Part shown: piece by piece, positions 1-8,427 of the stretch | How positions within the stretch are numbered: the stretch's first letter is position 1 | How the letters are laid out: each line of letters begins with the position of its first letter | Source: Paludibacteraceae bacterium | Lineage (GTDB): Bacteria > Bacteroidota > Bacteroidia > Bacteroidales > Paludibacteraceae | Reading direction: 5' to 3' | Length of the DNA stretch: 64,000 nt | Assembly: GCA_017451525.1 (NCBI GenBank) | Contig: JAFTOD010000005.1 | Location: 310,001 to 374,000 of the forward strand | The notes under the pieces: model-generated | Seen by the model: the letters and a program-made list of their open reading frames with translations, nothing else | Told to the model about the DNA's origin: nothing | Databases searched by the model: none | Program-made: the position numbers and the translations under genes

Positions 1-982
1 TACAGATGCTGCTTGGAATGCTCCTAAGCGTTTGGCTGTAGCTTCTGACGGTACATTGTTCATCGCAGAGTATAGCGACGGTCACAGTGGTGTGTATGTA
101 ATGGATCCTGCTCAACCAGAGAATATCACCCCATTCTTCGTCGGTACACGCGATGGCGACGGTGTTATCAGCAATAACGGTGTGAATGTAGGTGCTTCTA
201 CCGCGGGTATCTCTATCTACAAAGAGGGTGCTGAGTCTAAACTCATCGTTTACAACGAGGACTTCGGTTCTTCACTTGGTAACATCTTGATTTACAATAT
301 TGGTCAAGAAGATGGCTCTATCGTTAAGACTTGGGAAGGTGCTCCTTCTGAGGTTTATGGTAAGGGCAGCAACTTGGCTGGTCTTGTGAACAAGAATGGT
401 CAACCTATTTTGACGGACTACGGATTTTTCTGCTCAACTCTCCGATACTCAGGTGGTAACAATAGTTACGCTACTTCTGCTCGCTACTACAATTTCAATG
501 AGGAGTGCGAGTTCTCTACTCACTACGATGAGTTCGTGGGTTATGTAAACGGTAGCAACGACGGTGCTTTGGCACTCAGCAACGACCAAAAGTACCTCGT
601 ATTGCCAGATGATAACAATCAATTCATAGTATTTGAGTGCGCATGGGATTCTTTGGGTAAACTTTCTGTGAAGTATGTAGAGTCATTCGTTCACAACCTG
701 GGCCCTGTTTACCAATTGAGCTTCGACTATGCAGGTCACCTCGTAGCTTCTGCAGCTGGTCACATCTCACTCTTCACTATGCCAACTGCAGAAAATACTA
801 TTTTGATTCCTGCACGTACGGCATTGGCAGATGCAGAGCCTACGCCAGCAGCTGTGGAGGATATCCCTTCTGCTGTAGTTTTGGATATCAACGCTCCTAT
901 GTATGATATCCTTGGTCGCCAAGTGGATAAGACATACCGCGGTATTGTTATCCAAAACGGCAAAGCATTCTTGCTCAGATAA
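1..982 (+). CDS. Secreted propeller-like protein, 3' part (5' end outside window)
   Basis: The reading frame is open from base 2, so the gene starts before the window; the first internal possible start (TTG at 32) is not a real start. About 327 codons are visible. The protein resembles the frameshifted gene at 3866-6789 and the minus-strand gene at 51460-52938: all share a pattern of IY-x-x-G-x-x-x-KL, then an acidic stretch, then IGQEDGS and a W-x-x-AP motif, in keeping with a repeated-blade (beta-propeller-like) extracellular domain. The C-terminus reads YDILGRQV followed by YRGIVIQNGKAFLLR, like the short C-terminal sorting signals of Bacteroidota secreted proteins, and nearly identical to the end of the next gene. 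The substrate or ligand is unknown. A strong terminator follows at 990-1030. Confidence 0.8.
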   Translation, partial: TDAAWNAPKRLAVASDGTLFIAEYSDGHSGVYVMDPAQPENITPFFVGTRDGDGVISNNGVNVGASTAGISIYKEGAESKLIVYNEDFGSSLGNILIYNIGQEDGSIVKTWEGAPSEVYGKGSNLAGLVNKNGQPILTDYGFFCSTLRYSGGNNSYATSARYYNFNEECEFSTHYDEFVGYVNGSNDGALALSNDQKYLVLPDDNNQFIVFECAWDSLGKLSVKYVESFVHNLGPVYQLSFDYAGHLVASAAGHISLFTMPTAENTILIPARTALADAEPTPAAVEDIPSAVVLDINAPMYDILGRQVDKTYRGIVIQNGKAFLLR

Positions 983-989
983 TACTTCA

Positions 990-1030
990 AAGGTAGGGAT
1001 AGTTCCTTCGGACAGCTATCCCTACCTTAT
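990..1030 (+). terminator. Intrinsic terminator
   Basis: A perfect 13-bp stem (990-1002 with 1016-1028) and a short loop, followed by a T-rich stretch. It separates the first gene from the amidase gene. Confidence 0.8.
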
Positions 1031-1056
1031 TTATATTACTAACAATTATCAAAACG

Positions 1057-3492
1057 ATGAAACGTAATCTACTTCTTAGTGCTTTTTTACTATTTGCATT
1101 AGCACTCTCTGCTGCCCGTGTGTATATCAATCCTGGTCATGGTAGTTGGTGTGCCAACTGCCGTCCAATGGCAACGATTCCTTATCCCAATCTTTCTTCT
1201 ACTGGTATGCCCGACACTCTTGGATTCTACGAATCGAATACGAACCTATGGAAAGGGCTCTATCTGCGCGATAAACTACAAGAGGCGGGTGGATATACGG
1301 TGTTGATGTCTCGTACTGCCAACGGTCCTGCAGGCTCTACCTCTACAGCCAACAATCAATACAACAAAAAACTATCGGAGATTTGTGCAGAAGTAGATGA
1401 CAATAATATTGACTATTTCATCTCTATCCACTCTAATGCTGCCACCGAAGGTACCAACACTAACTATCCTATCATTCTATATCGCGGCACCGATAGCAGC
1501 GATAAGGTTCCAGGTAGTAAGGCGCGTGCTAATGCATCGTGGGATCGCTTGAAGGAAATCAATACTTCAGGTTTTGAGTACTATACTTCATATACCAGTA
1601 GCCGCAATGTGCGTGGCGATATTAGTTTCTACAATTCATCTTCCTCTTATGGCTACCTTGGTGCACTCAAACATAGCGCACCAGGCTTTTTGTCCGAAGG
1701 TTATTTCCATACCTACCAACCAGCGCGTCACCGTGCGCTTAACCCCGACTGGTGCTGCCAAGAGGGATTGCGCTACTTCCGCGGTATCGTGGATTATTTT
1801 GGCACTGCCAAAGATACCAAAGGCTATATCATGGGTGCGGTGCGTACTAAAGAGAAAAGTATTGAGAATAGCTTGTATCAATACAACTCCAAAACCAATG
1901 ACAAGTATGCGCCAATTCATGGTGCAAAAATAGTGCTTCGCAATGCTAGTGGTGAGGTCATCAAGACCGATTGCTACCACTACGTAAAGCGTATGCTTAC
2001 CAACCAAGACTATTATACCACCGACAACAACTACAATGGTGTCTTTGTTTTCGAAAATCTTGCTCCAGGCAATTACACCCTATCGGTACATGCCAACGGA
2101 TATAAGGATTATTCACAATCCATCACTGTTACTGCCAATGCTACCACCTATCCTCAGATTTTCTTGGAGTCTGGCACTGGCACCGAACCTAACATTCAAA
2201 CCGACATCCGTTGGGTCTTGAATGGTGGTATTGTTCCTGGTGGCGATGTGCCTACCAACGAGGAGCTATGGGCGGCTTTCAAACCCTACTATAATACCTA
2301 CTACGGTCTCAATCGTTCAGACCAAACCATTGAGAACGTAGCCACTTTTGCCAATGCTTACATGCAAGATATTATGACCAATACCAAGTCCGAGTACAAG
2401 TGGTTAGGCGATTATATCCTTTCTGTAGCGGGCTCGCTTGATGGCGAGAGTGCATGGCGTTGGCATGTGCATGCTTTCTTCAATTGCAACGATGGCACCG
2501 TACAGGGCAATCAGAAAGTAGCTACTGCCGACTTCTCTCAGGCGGGCAAACCCGAAGCGTGGGGTGAGGCGTATCAAACGGCAATGGGCACGAGTGCTGC
2601 GCTACCTACATCGGTCAAAGAGACCTACACCTTGCCAATCCCCAAGAAGGACGGCGATGTCTTCGTAGGTTGGTACGACAATCCACGTGGCGAAGGCGAG
2701 AGTATCACATCCATTCCTGCTGGCTACAAGGGTACTATCTATGCCATCTGGCAAAACGACAACCCAGACTCCGATAAGGAAATCAATATCGTCACCTGGG
2801 TACTCAATGGTGGCATTGTTCCTGGTGGTGAAGTGCCTACCAACGAGCAACTGATTGCTATTTTCAAAGACGATTATAATACCTATTTCTCACAAAGTAT
2901 AGCCACTACTCGCGAGTTGAGTAATTTCCTTTATTATGGCAATTCTCAGGGCTGTGATGTGAGTAAGATGCTCACAGATGAGCAGTCTGGATGGAAGTGG
3001 TTAGGTGATTATATTTTGTCTGTAGCTGGCTCGCTTGATGGCGAGAGTGCATGGCGTTGGCACCTCTTTGCATTCTTCAATTGCAACGATGGTACCGTCA
3101 CTGATACGCAGAAAGTAGCTACTGCTGACTTCTCTCAAGCAGGTAAACCCGAAGCATGGGGTGAGGCATATCGTATCGCGCATGGTATGAATGGCGAACT
3201 GCCCACCACTATCGAAGAACCATATACATTGCCTACGCCAGTCAAAGAGGGCTTTGTCTTTGTCGGTTGGTTCGATAACCCTGATGGAGTAGGTACACCG
3301 CTCACTGTATTGCCTGTTGGCTATGTGGGCACGTTGTATGCTATTTGGACAACAGATAGCCCGAACGCAGTGGTCACTACTCCAATGCCACTGAACCTCA
3401 ATGCTCCGCTCTACGATCTCTTAGGTCGTCAGGTCAATGCTTCTTATCGCGGTATTGTCATCCAAAACGGACAAACTTATCTCGTACGTTGA
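1057..3492 (+). CDS. Secreted N-acetylmuramoyl-L-alanine amidase with duplicated C-terminal modules
   Basis: 811 residues. A signal peptide (about 1-20) is followed by an Amidase_3 (LytC/AmiC-type) zinc amidase, about 21-250. Visible motifs are NPGHGS (zinc His28), a Glu in FYESNTN, SIHSNA, and a late catalytic Glu in FLSEGYF. This family cuts the amide bond between MurNAc and L-Ala in peptidoglycan. Next is a carboxypeptidase-regulatory-like Ig fold (about 255-375), then two near-identical blocks of about 180 residues. Each begins WVLNGGIVPGG and ends with an InlB/Listeria-Bacteroides repeat (FVGWYDNP...GTIYAIW). The C-terminus (YDLLGRQV...YRGIVIQNGQTYLVR) matches the tag of the preceding gene, so both are probably exported the same way. 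Amidase confidence is high; the role of the duplicated part is unknown. Confidence 0.9.
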   Translation: MKRNLLLSAFLLFALALSAARVYINPGHGSWCANCRPMATIPYPNLSSTGMPDTLGFYESNTNLWKGLYLRDKLQEAGGYTVLMSRTANGPAGSTSTANNQYNKKLSEICAEVDDNNIDYFISIHSNAATEGTNTNYPIILYRGTDSSDKVPGSKARANASWDRLKEINTSGFEYYTSYTSSRNVRGDISFYNSSSSYGYLGALKHSAPGFLSEGYFHTYQPARHRALNPDWCCQEGLRYFRGIVDYFGTAKDTKGYIMGAVRTKEKSIENSLYQYNSKTNDKYAPIHGAKIVLRNASGEVIKTDCYHYVKRMLTNQDYYTTDNNYNGVFVFENLAPGNYTLSVHANGYKDYSQSITVTANATTYPQIFLESGTGTEPNIQTDIRWVLNGGIVPGGDVPTNEELWAAFKPYYNTYYGLNRSDQTIENVATFANAYMQDIMTNTKSEYKWLGDYILSVAGSLDGESAWRWHVHAFFNCNDGTVQGNQKVATADFSQAGKPEAWGEAYQTAMGTSAALPTSVKETYTLPIPKKDGDVFVGWYDNPRGEGESITSIPAGYKGTIYAIWQNDNPDSDKEINIVTWVLNGGIVPGGEVPTNEQLIAIFKDDYNTYFSQSIATTRELSNFLYYGNSQGCDVSKMLTDEQSGWKWLGDYILSVAGSLDGESAWRWHLFAFFNCNDGTVTDTQKVATADFSQAGKPEAWGEAYRIAHGMNGELPTTIEEPYTLPTPVKEGFVFVGWFDNPDGVGTPLTVLPVGYVGTLYAIWTTDSPNAVVTTPMPLNLNAPLYDLLGRQVNASYRGIVIQNGQTYLVR
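2212..3349 (+). repeat. Tandem intragenic duplication in the amidase gene
   Basis: Two copies (about 2212-2752 and 2797-3349) encode the same approximately 180-residue module. They share long DNA identity around the segment encoding WLGDYILSVAGSLDGESAWR and the segment encoding QKVATADFSQAGKPEAWGEA. The copies differ mainly in a central linker. Confidence 0.85.
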
Positions 3493-3528
3493 TACTAAAT
3501 GAGCAAATAGCTCATAAGTTTATAATTC

Positions 3529-3562
3529 CAAGGAACGAGTCATCCTCGTTCCTTGTTTTTTT
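3529..3562 (+). terminator. Intrinsic terminator
   Basis: An 11-bp perfect stem (3529-3539 with 3545-3555), a 5-base loop, and a run of seven T. It ends the amidase transcript. The remaining gene-free stretch to 3865 holds an 11-bp repeat array, a mini-hairpin module region and the promoter of the next gene. Confidence 0.85.
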
Positions 3563-3581
3563 AGGTTGTTTCCTTGTTAGT

Positions 3582-3625
3582 TACGTAGGATATACGTAAC
3601 ATATACGTAGGATATACGTAGGATA
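3582..3625. repeat. 11-bp tandem array, TACGTAGGATA family (copy 1)
   Basis: Four head-to-tail 11-base units: TACGTAGGATA, TACGTAACATA, TACGTAGGATA, TACGTAGGATA. The same array, with the variant unit also second, recurs at 27686-27729. Each unit carries the palindrome TACGTA, and 11 bases is close to one helical turn. Confidence 0.9.
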
Positions 3626-3654
3626 ACGCTGTTAATAAGCAAGGAACACCGCAT

Positions 3655-3727
3655 CTCCCATAGCGCAGCGTCCATTATCCAATAGGCGCGATGCGTGCCG
3701 TCCAATGGCCCAACGAGCGTCCATTCC
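3655..3727. repeat. Degenerate CC-ATAG...CGTCC module array
   Basis: Three consecutive modules begin CCATAG, CCAATAG or CCAATGG and end CGTCC, the same framing as the hairpin modules near potB and potA (59744-59816 and 60614-60665). The inner stems are poorly conserved here. Confidence 0.45.
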
Positions 3728-3767
3728 CCCCAAAATGCACCTCCTTACTCATTTTTTTTCGAAAACG

Positions 3768-3799
3768 TTTGCAGGTTTCAAAAAAAAGTTGTACCTTTG
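3768..3799 (+). promoter_or_regulatory. Bacteroidota promoter
   Basis: TTTG (-33) at 3768-3771, 20 bases, then TACCTTTG (-7) at 3792-3799. It lies 66 bases before the start of the gene at 3866. Confidence 0.8.
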
Positions 3800-3865
3800 T
3801 CGCCGTGTTATGTAGATAACAAACTGATAACAAACAATAATTATTAACTTTAAATCTTTATTCTT

Positions 3866-6789
3866 ATGAAGAAATTAACTCTTTTTGCCATCGCATTTTT
3901 GGCAAGCGTGGTGTCTTTTGCTGCGCAACCTAAGCGAATTTATGCGCATGGACTTTCTGTTTCGGTAGCAGAAAATGTGTACACATTCTCGTTCAATGCA
4001 AACGAAACCCCAACTGCGGGTAAATTGGTGTTTTATGATGCAACATCAGCTGAAAAGGTAGGTGAGGTTACACTAGAAAATTTAGTAGAAGGTAAGAACG
4101 AAGTTGTGATAGCAGCTTATTCATTACCTGGTGATGCTGGTCAACAACTCAATTGGTCGGTAGAACTATCTGCTGCTGCGGTGACCGCGTATGAGAAAGT
4201 TTTTGCAGATGCTTCACACCAATATCGTCGCGGATTTTCGAATGTGGATATAAGTCCTGAATCTGACTATTTTGGTACTGTATATGTAGCAGATTGGTGC
4301 AAAACCAAAACTAACAGCAAAATTTACGTATATAGCCCCGTGTATAGCAAATCAGAGACGGGATACAATCCAGGTTCTCCAGACGCAGGTTGGGGATGTT
4401 CGCGCTTTACCATAGCACCTAATGGAGATTTATGGCTTACTGATTTTTCTGATGGACACTCTGGTTTATTCTTAGTGGATCCCGCTGATTTGACAAAAGC
4501 TACTCAATTCTTTGCAGGAGATAGAGCGTCTTCTGGTTTGATTAAGAATGGAGATGTTGAAGTAGGATCTTCGTTGTCTTGTGCCACATTGTATGGCACA
4601 GGAGCAAACACAAACTTGTTACTGTAGCAGAAGACTACACTGAAAAATCATTCCCTGTTGCAGTATTCAATGTCGGACAAGAAGATGGTAGTTTGTCTAC
4701 TACATGGACAACAGCACCCAATATATTGTTCAATACCTTGGGTAATGGTGCTGCAAGTTTTGATGTTAAGGCATGCAAAAAAGGCGTATGGGTAACATCT
4801 AACCGTAGCACAGGTAACAATACTAGCTTATACACCTCCATGCGTTTCTATACATGGGACGGCATCTGCACTTGGTCATCACATGAGCATACAGATGTGA
4901 TTAATGGTAATCTTGGTGCAGGCATTGCTATTACACCTGACGAAAGTCAAATAATCATGAAGATACATGATAATACAATTGCTATTTTCGATCTCACATG
5001 GGATGCGACAAAAGAAGATGCCACTCCTATCTTGACTTTGAACGCATCATTTGATAGTGGTTACGCTGCTGTATCTTCTATCAATTTAGACTATGCAGGC
5101 AATATTGTTACAGTTGCAGGAACAAATTTTGGTAACACAGATACACAACGAATGAGTTTAGTGGTTTATTCTAATCCTACTAACAATAACACCTGCGAAG
5201 TACCAGCTAAAAAGTCTTCTGTAGTGACCAAAGTGGCAGCATCAGCAACTTTGTACACCGTAGTAACTAATGTAAATGATGTTGCTATGGGAGAGGTAAC
5301 GGGTAATGCTGGTACATATGAAGAAGGTGCTACTGCGACTCTTACTGCAGAACCTGCAATAGGCTATCAATTCGTTAACTGGACTGTAGGAGAGGAAACA
5401 TATACAACAAATCCATTGGAAATTGTTGTCAATAGCGACCTTACCGTTACTGCTAACTTCGAGGCTATTTCCTACACCATTACTGCAAATGTAAACAAAG
5501 AAGGGTATGGTGAAGTAACAGGTGGTGGAGCATATGACTATAATACCTCTGCTACTTTGACTGCTACCGCTAACGAGGGTTATGAGTTCGTCAATTGGAG
5601 CAATGGCTCTAAAGAGAATCCATTGACAATTACCGTGAAGGGTGACGAAACTTTGACAGCGAATTTCCGCGCTGTATTACCAGAATCTATGACATTGAAT
5701 GCACTACCTGTTGTAGATTATAGCGCAACTATCGTGGGAACGATCAAGCGTGCGGTTCAAAATGGCGAAAATACCATCGTTCTTTCTCACGAAGACAATG
5801 GCACTCCTCACATCTATAACGTAGCACATGCTACCAAGACCGTTACCGAGATTTCTCAAGAAGGTGTGAATGCTGCGGCTGATGGTTTTCTCGCAATCTC
5901 CGATATTGCAGTTACCGAAGATGGTAAATTAGTGGCTTGTAACTATGTACATTGCACATTTACCCCTTCAAATACTTCTTATTTCTATATTTGGAATGAT
6001 TTAGCAGCAGCTCCATCTGTATGGTTTACTTCTCAAAAGTCAGGTAATTACATCGATGCGTATATGGGATATACCATGGCATTGAAGGGTACCTCTCAAA
6101 ATGCTGAAGTAACAATCTCTGCGTTTAATAAGAGCAACAGTAATACTCGTTATTCACACCTTTATGTGGTGGATGGTACTTACAGTGATGCAAGTTATAA
6201 GTATAGTCGAGATAACGCGGCATTACATCCTAATACATTAGGAAAGAATACTTATGAGTTGAACGCATCTCCACTTGCTGCTGGTAAATGGATTCTTGAT
6301 GGCGAACTAACATCTCCAATTGAATTCGTAGAGCAAAACGCGGTAGCTATTGATACTTATACTGCATTGAATTCAGATGTTCTTGGCAAAAAATACAATG
6401 GTGCTACATATCTGGCTAACTACAACGAACATCACCTTATGGTCGCTCCTTATGCTAATGGAGAGGGTTATTTGGCTGGTGTGAAAGTAGTTGACATTGT
6501 GGATGGTTTCGCTGCTGCTACTGAACTTACAACCAACACAGATCTGGCAACTGCTGAGAACGCAACTGCCGCTGCTGCTACCGCAGTCGTAGATGCTGAA
6601 GGTAAACTGACTATCCACCTCTTCTCCGATGCTAAGGTTTACACCTTTACTCAGAAAGAGCAAGGACCTACTACCGCACTTGACAACACTACCGTTGCTC
6701 CTCAAGTACAAAAGATCATCCGCGATGGTCAAGTCCTCATTATCCGTGATGGCAAGACCTTCAACATGATGGGTCAAGAGGTTCGCTAA
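3866..6789 (+). pseudogene. Secreted propeller protein with two InlB-type repeats, interrupted by a frameshift
   Basis: Frame 1 (3866-4627) encodes a signal peptide, an N-terminal domain and the first blades, then stops at TAG 4625-4627. The following frame (usable from about 4610) continues the same protein to 6789. Paralogues read through the junction (IYGSGKNTKL at 51460-52938, IYKEGAESKL at 1-982), and restoring one A in the AAA at 4612-4614 gives GTGANTKLVTVAEDY. I therefore infer a one-base deletion or a sequencing error. The restored protein would be about 974 residues: first propeller; two divergent InlB B-repeat/Flg_new_2 modules with GYQFVNW and GYEFVNW; a second propeller-like region; and the C-terminal tag KIIRDGQVLIIRDGKTFNMM. 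Whether it is a real pseudogene, a phase-variable gene or an assembly error cannot be decided here. Confidence 0.75.
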
Positions 6790-6849
6790 TCAAGCATCAT
6801 TTACATCGCTGCGCTGTCAAATGACAGAAGCGGAATTATAAACAAAATG

Positions 6850-6881
6850 ATAGGCTTTCTCAGTAGAGGAAGCCTATTTTT
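6850..6881 (+). terminator. Intrinsic terminator
   Basis: A 12-bp stem with one mismatch (6850-6861 with 6866-6877), a 4-base loop, and a T tract. Confidence 0.8.
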
Positions 6882-6932
6882 ATACAATTATTCCTTTAAA
6901 TGGCATTAAAAATACACTTTTTTACGAAAACA

Positions 6933-6964
6933 TTTGCAGATGTTAAAAAATTGTTATACCTTTG
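6933..6964 (+). promoter_or_regulatory. Bacteroidota promoter
   Basis: TTTGCA at 6933 and TACCTTTG at 6957-6964, 20 bases between the -33 and -7 cores. It drives the gene starting at 7014. Confidence 0.8.
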
Positions 6965-7013
6965 CGCTTTCAATTTAATTAACAACTATTACTAACTTTA
7001 AATCATTTTATTT

Positions 7014-8201
7014 ATGAAGAAATTTACATTATTTATTGCCGCTATTATGGCAAGTGCTGCAATGTTTGCAGAGGTTACCGTAGAGAAACTAGTTCAAGTA
7101 ACTCCAGAGACTAGTGTTTATGATGTAGCCGTTTCTCCTGATGGGAGCACTTTGTATGCTGCAAAAAAAGATGTATCTGTGGAAGTTTACGATGCAAAAA
7201 CTTTAGAATTGAAGGGCTCTTTGAAAGCCCCTACTGCATTGCCAGGTTATGGTAGTGCAGTTGCGGTAGATGATAATGGAGCTATTTATACGGTATATGC
7301 TCTTATTTCAAAATGGGGAGAATTAACTGTTTATAAATGGGCAGATGCCAATGCTGATGCACAAGTGTTTACAAAAATAGGTAATGGAACAGATTATGGT
7401 GTAGCTAATGATTTTCGCTGTGGCTATGGTTTTGATGTCAAAATAAATAATGAAGGTAATGGATTTATTCTTTACCCTCTGCCTTCTTATAAAAATGCAG
7501 AAACTACATTTGTCGCTGGTGCTAGCGTAATATATGTGCCTGTTACTAATAATGAAGCGGGAACTCCGCAACTTCTTACATTAAGCGAAACAAATTGGGG
7601 AATATATCCAGATGTAACTATTGTTGATGAAACAACATTTTGGTACGATGCCAATAATACACAACCCCAATTGTGTACTCTCTCTTTAACAGATGGCGTG
7701 GCATCTATTGCTTCGATTAAATCATTCCCAAATATGACAGAACCAGTAATGGCACCTCATGCTGTAGGTATTACAGATTTTGAACTTGCTGGCACTCGTT
7801 ATGTGGCAGTTGGATCTAATAACCATGCTAATACAGAAGATGGTGAAGGTAACCCTAATGGTCGTTTGTTTAAGAATTTAGCGATGCTTGCTAGTGTTGA
7901 AGTTGAAGAGACAATTTCTGCAACATGGTTAGCTCAATTGCCAGAAGGTGGTTTTGGTACTGCTACAAATGATGTCGCTGCTGTGCGTGCAGCTCATTAT
8001 GTAAATGGCAATGAGGCTTGGGTTTGGACTAATGCGAAATCAAATGGTATGGCAGTTACTAAGATAACAGCTTCCAGTACTACTACCGCAATTGACAACA
8101 CCACCGTTGCTCCTCAAGTACAAAAGATCGTTCGCGATGGTCAAGTCCTCATCATTCGTGATGGCAAGACCTTCAACATGATGGGTCAAGAGGTGAAATA
8201 A
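7014..8201 (+). CDS. Secreted propeller-like protein with C-terminal tag
   Basis: 395 residues with a signal peptide (about 1-19, ending MFA). The body has WD/NHL-like repeats such as YDVAVSPDGSTLYAAKKD and SAVAVDDNGAIYTVY, consistent with a beta-propeller, and resembles the second half of the preceding frameshifted gene. The last about 35 residues (TTAIDNTTVAPQVQKIVRD... to GQEVK) are nearly identical at protein and DNA level to the end of that gene, so the tag is likely spread or homogenised by duplication. Own promoter (6933-6964) and terminator (8235-8266) make it a single-gene unit. Function unknown; probably cell-surface or secreted. Confidence 0.75.
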   Translation: MKKFTLFIAAIMASAAMFAEVTVEKLVQVTPETSVYDVAVSPDGSTLYAAKKDVSVEVYDAKTLELKGSLKAPTALPGYGSAVAVDDNGAIYTVYALISKWGELTVYKWADANADAQVFTKIGNGTDYGVANDFRCGYGFDVKINNEGNGFILYPLPSYKNAETTFVAGASVIYVPVTNNEAGTPQLLTLSETNWGIYPDVTIVDETTFWYDANNTQPQLCTLSLTDGVASIASIKSFPNMTEPVMAPHAVGITDFELAGTRYVAVGSNNHANTEDGEGNPNGRLFKNLAMLASVEVEETISATWLAQLPEGGFGTATNDVAAVRAAHYVNGNEAWVWTNAKSNGMAVTKITASSTTTAIDNTTVAPQVQKIVRDGQVLIIRDGKTFNMMGQEVK

Positions 8202-8234
8202 GAATATAGAAGTTAGAAACGGGAATATATCCAA

Positions 8235-8266
8235 GGGCTTCCTCACTGTTGAGGGAGCCCATTTTT
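8235..8266 (+). terminator. Intrinsic terminator
   Basis: An 11-bp stem (8235-8245 with 8250-8260, one mismatch), loop CTGT, then five T. Confidence 0.8.
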
Positions 8267-8290
8267 ATGCATCTAAATGTTGATATTATA

Positions 8291-8371
8291 GAAAAAGTGA
8301 CAAAAATATATGCGAAAATTATGGAAAAAATGACAAAAACACCTATGAAAATCATGGAAAAAGTGACAAAC
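8291..8371. repeat. Three direct repeats with exact 33-bp period upstream of the ATPase promoter
   Basis: GAAAAAGTGACAAA, GAAAAAATGACAAA and GAAAAAGTGACAAA start at 8291, 8324 and 8357, exactly 33 bases (three helical turns) apart. The spacers are also related. The third copy abuts the -33 box at 8373, so these could be binding sites for a regulator of the following gene. Confidence 0.75.
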
Positions 8372-8372
8372 A

Positions 8373-8404
8373 TTTGCATATATCAAAGATTTTCAGTACC
8401 TTTG
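8373..8404 (+). promoter_or_regulatory. Bacteroidota promoter
   Basis: TTTGCATATA at 8373 and TACCTTTG at 8397-8404, 20 bases between cores. The -7 box lies inside the longer open frame from 8374, which rules out that ATG and points to the ATG at 8428. Confidence 0.8.
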
Positions 8405-8427
8405 CCAAAAAATTAAATATATGCACT

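Noticed and set aside
3582-3625. CRISPR-like array
   Set aside because: Units are 11 bases, head to tail with no spacers, and no cas genes are present. The same holds for 20349-20403 and 27686-27729.
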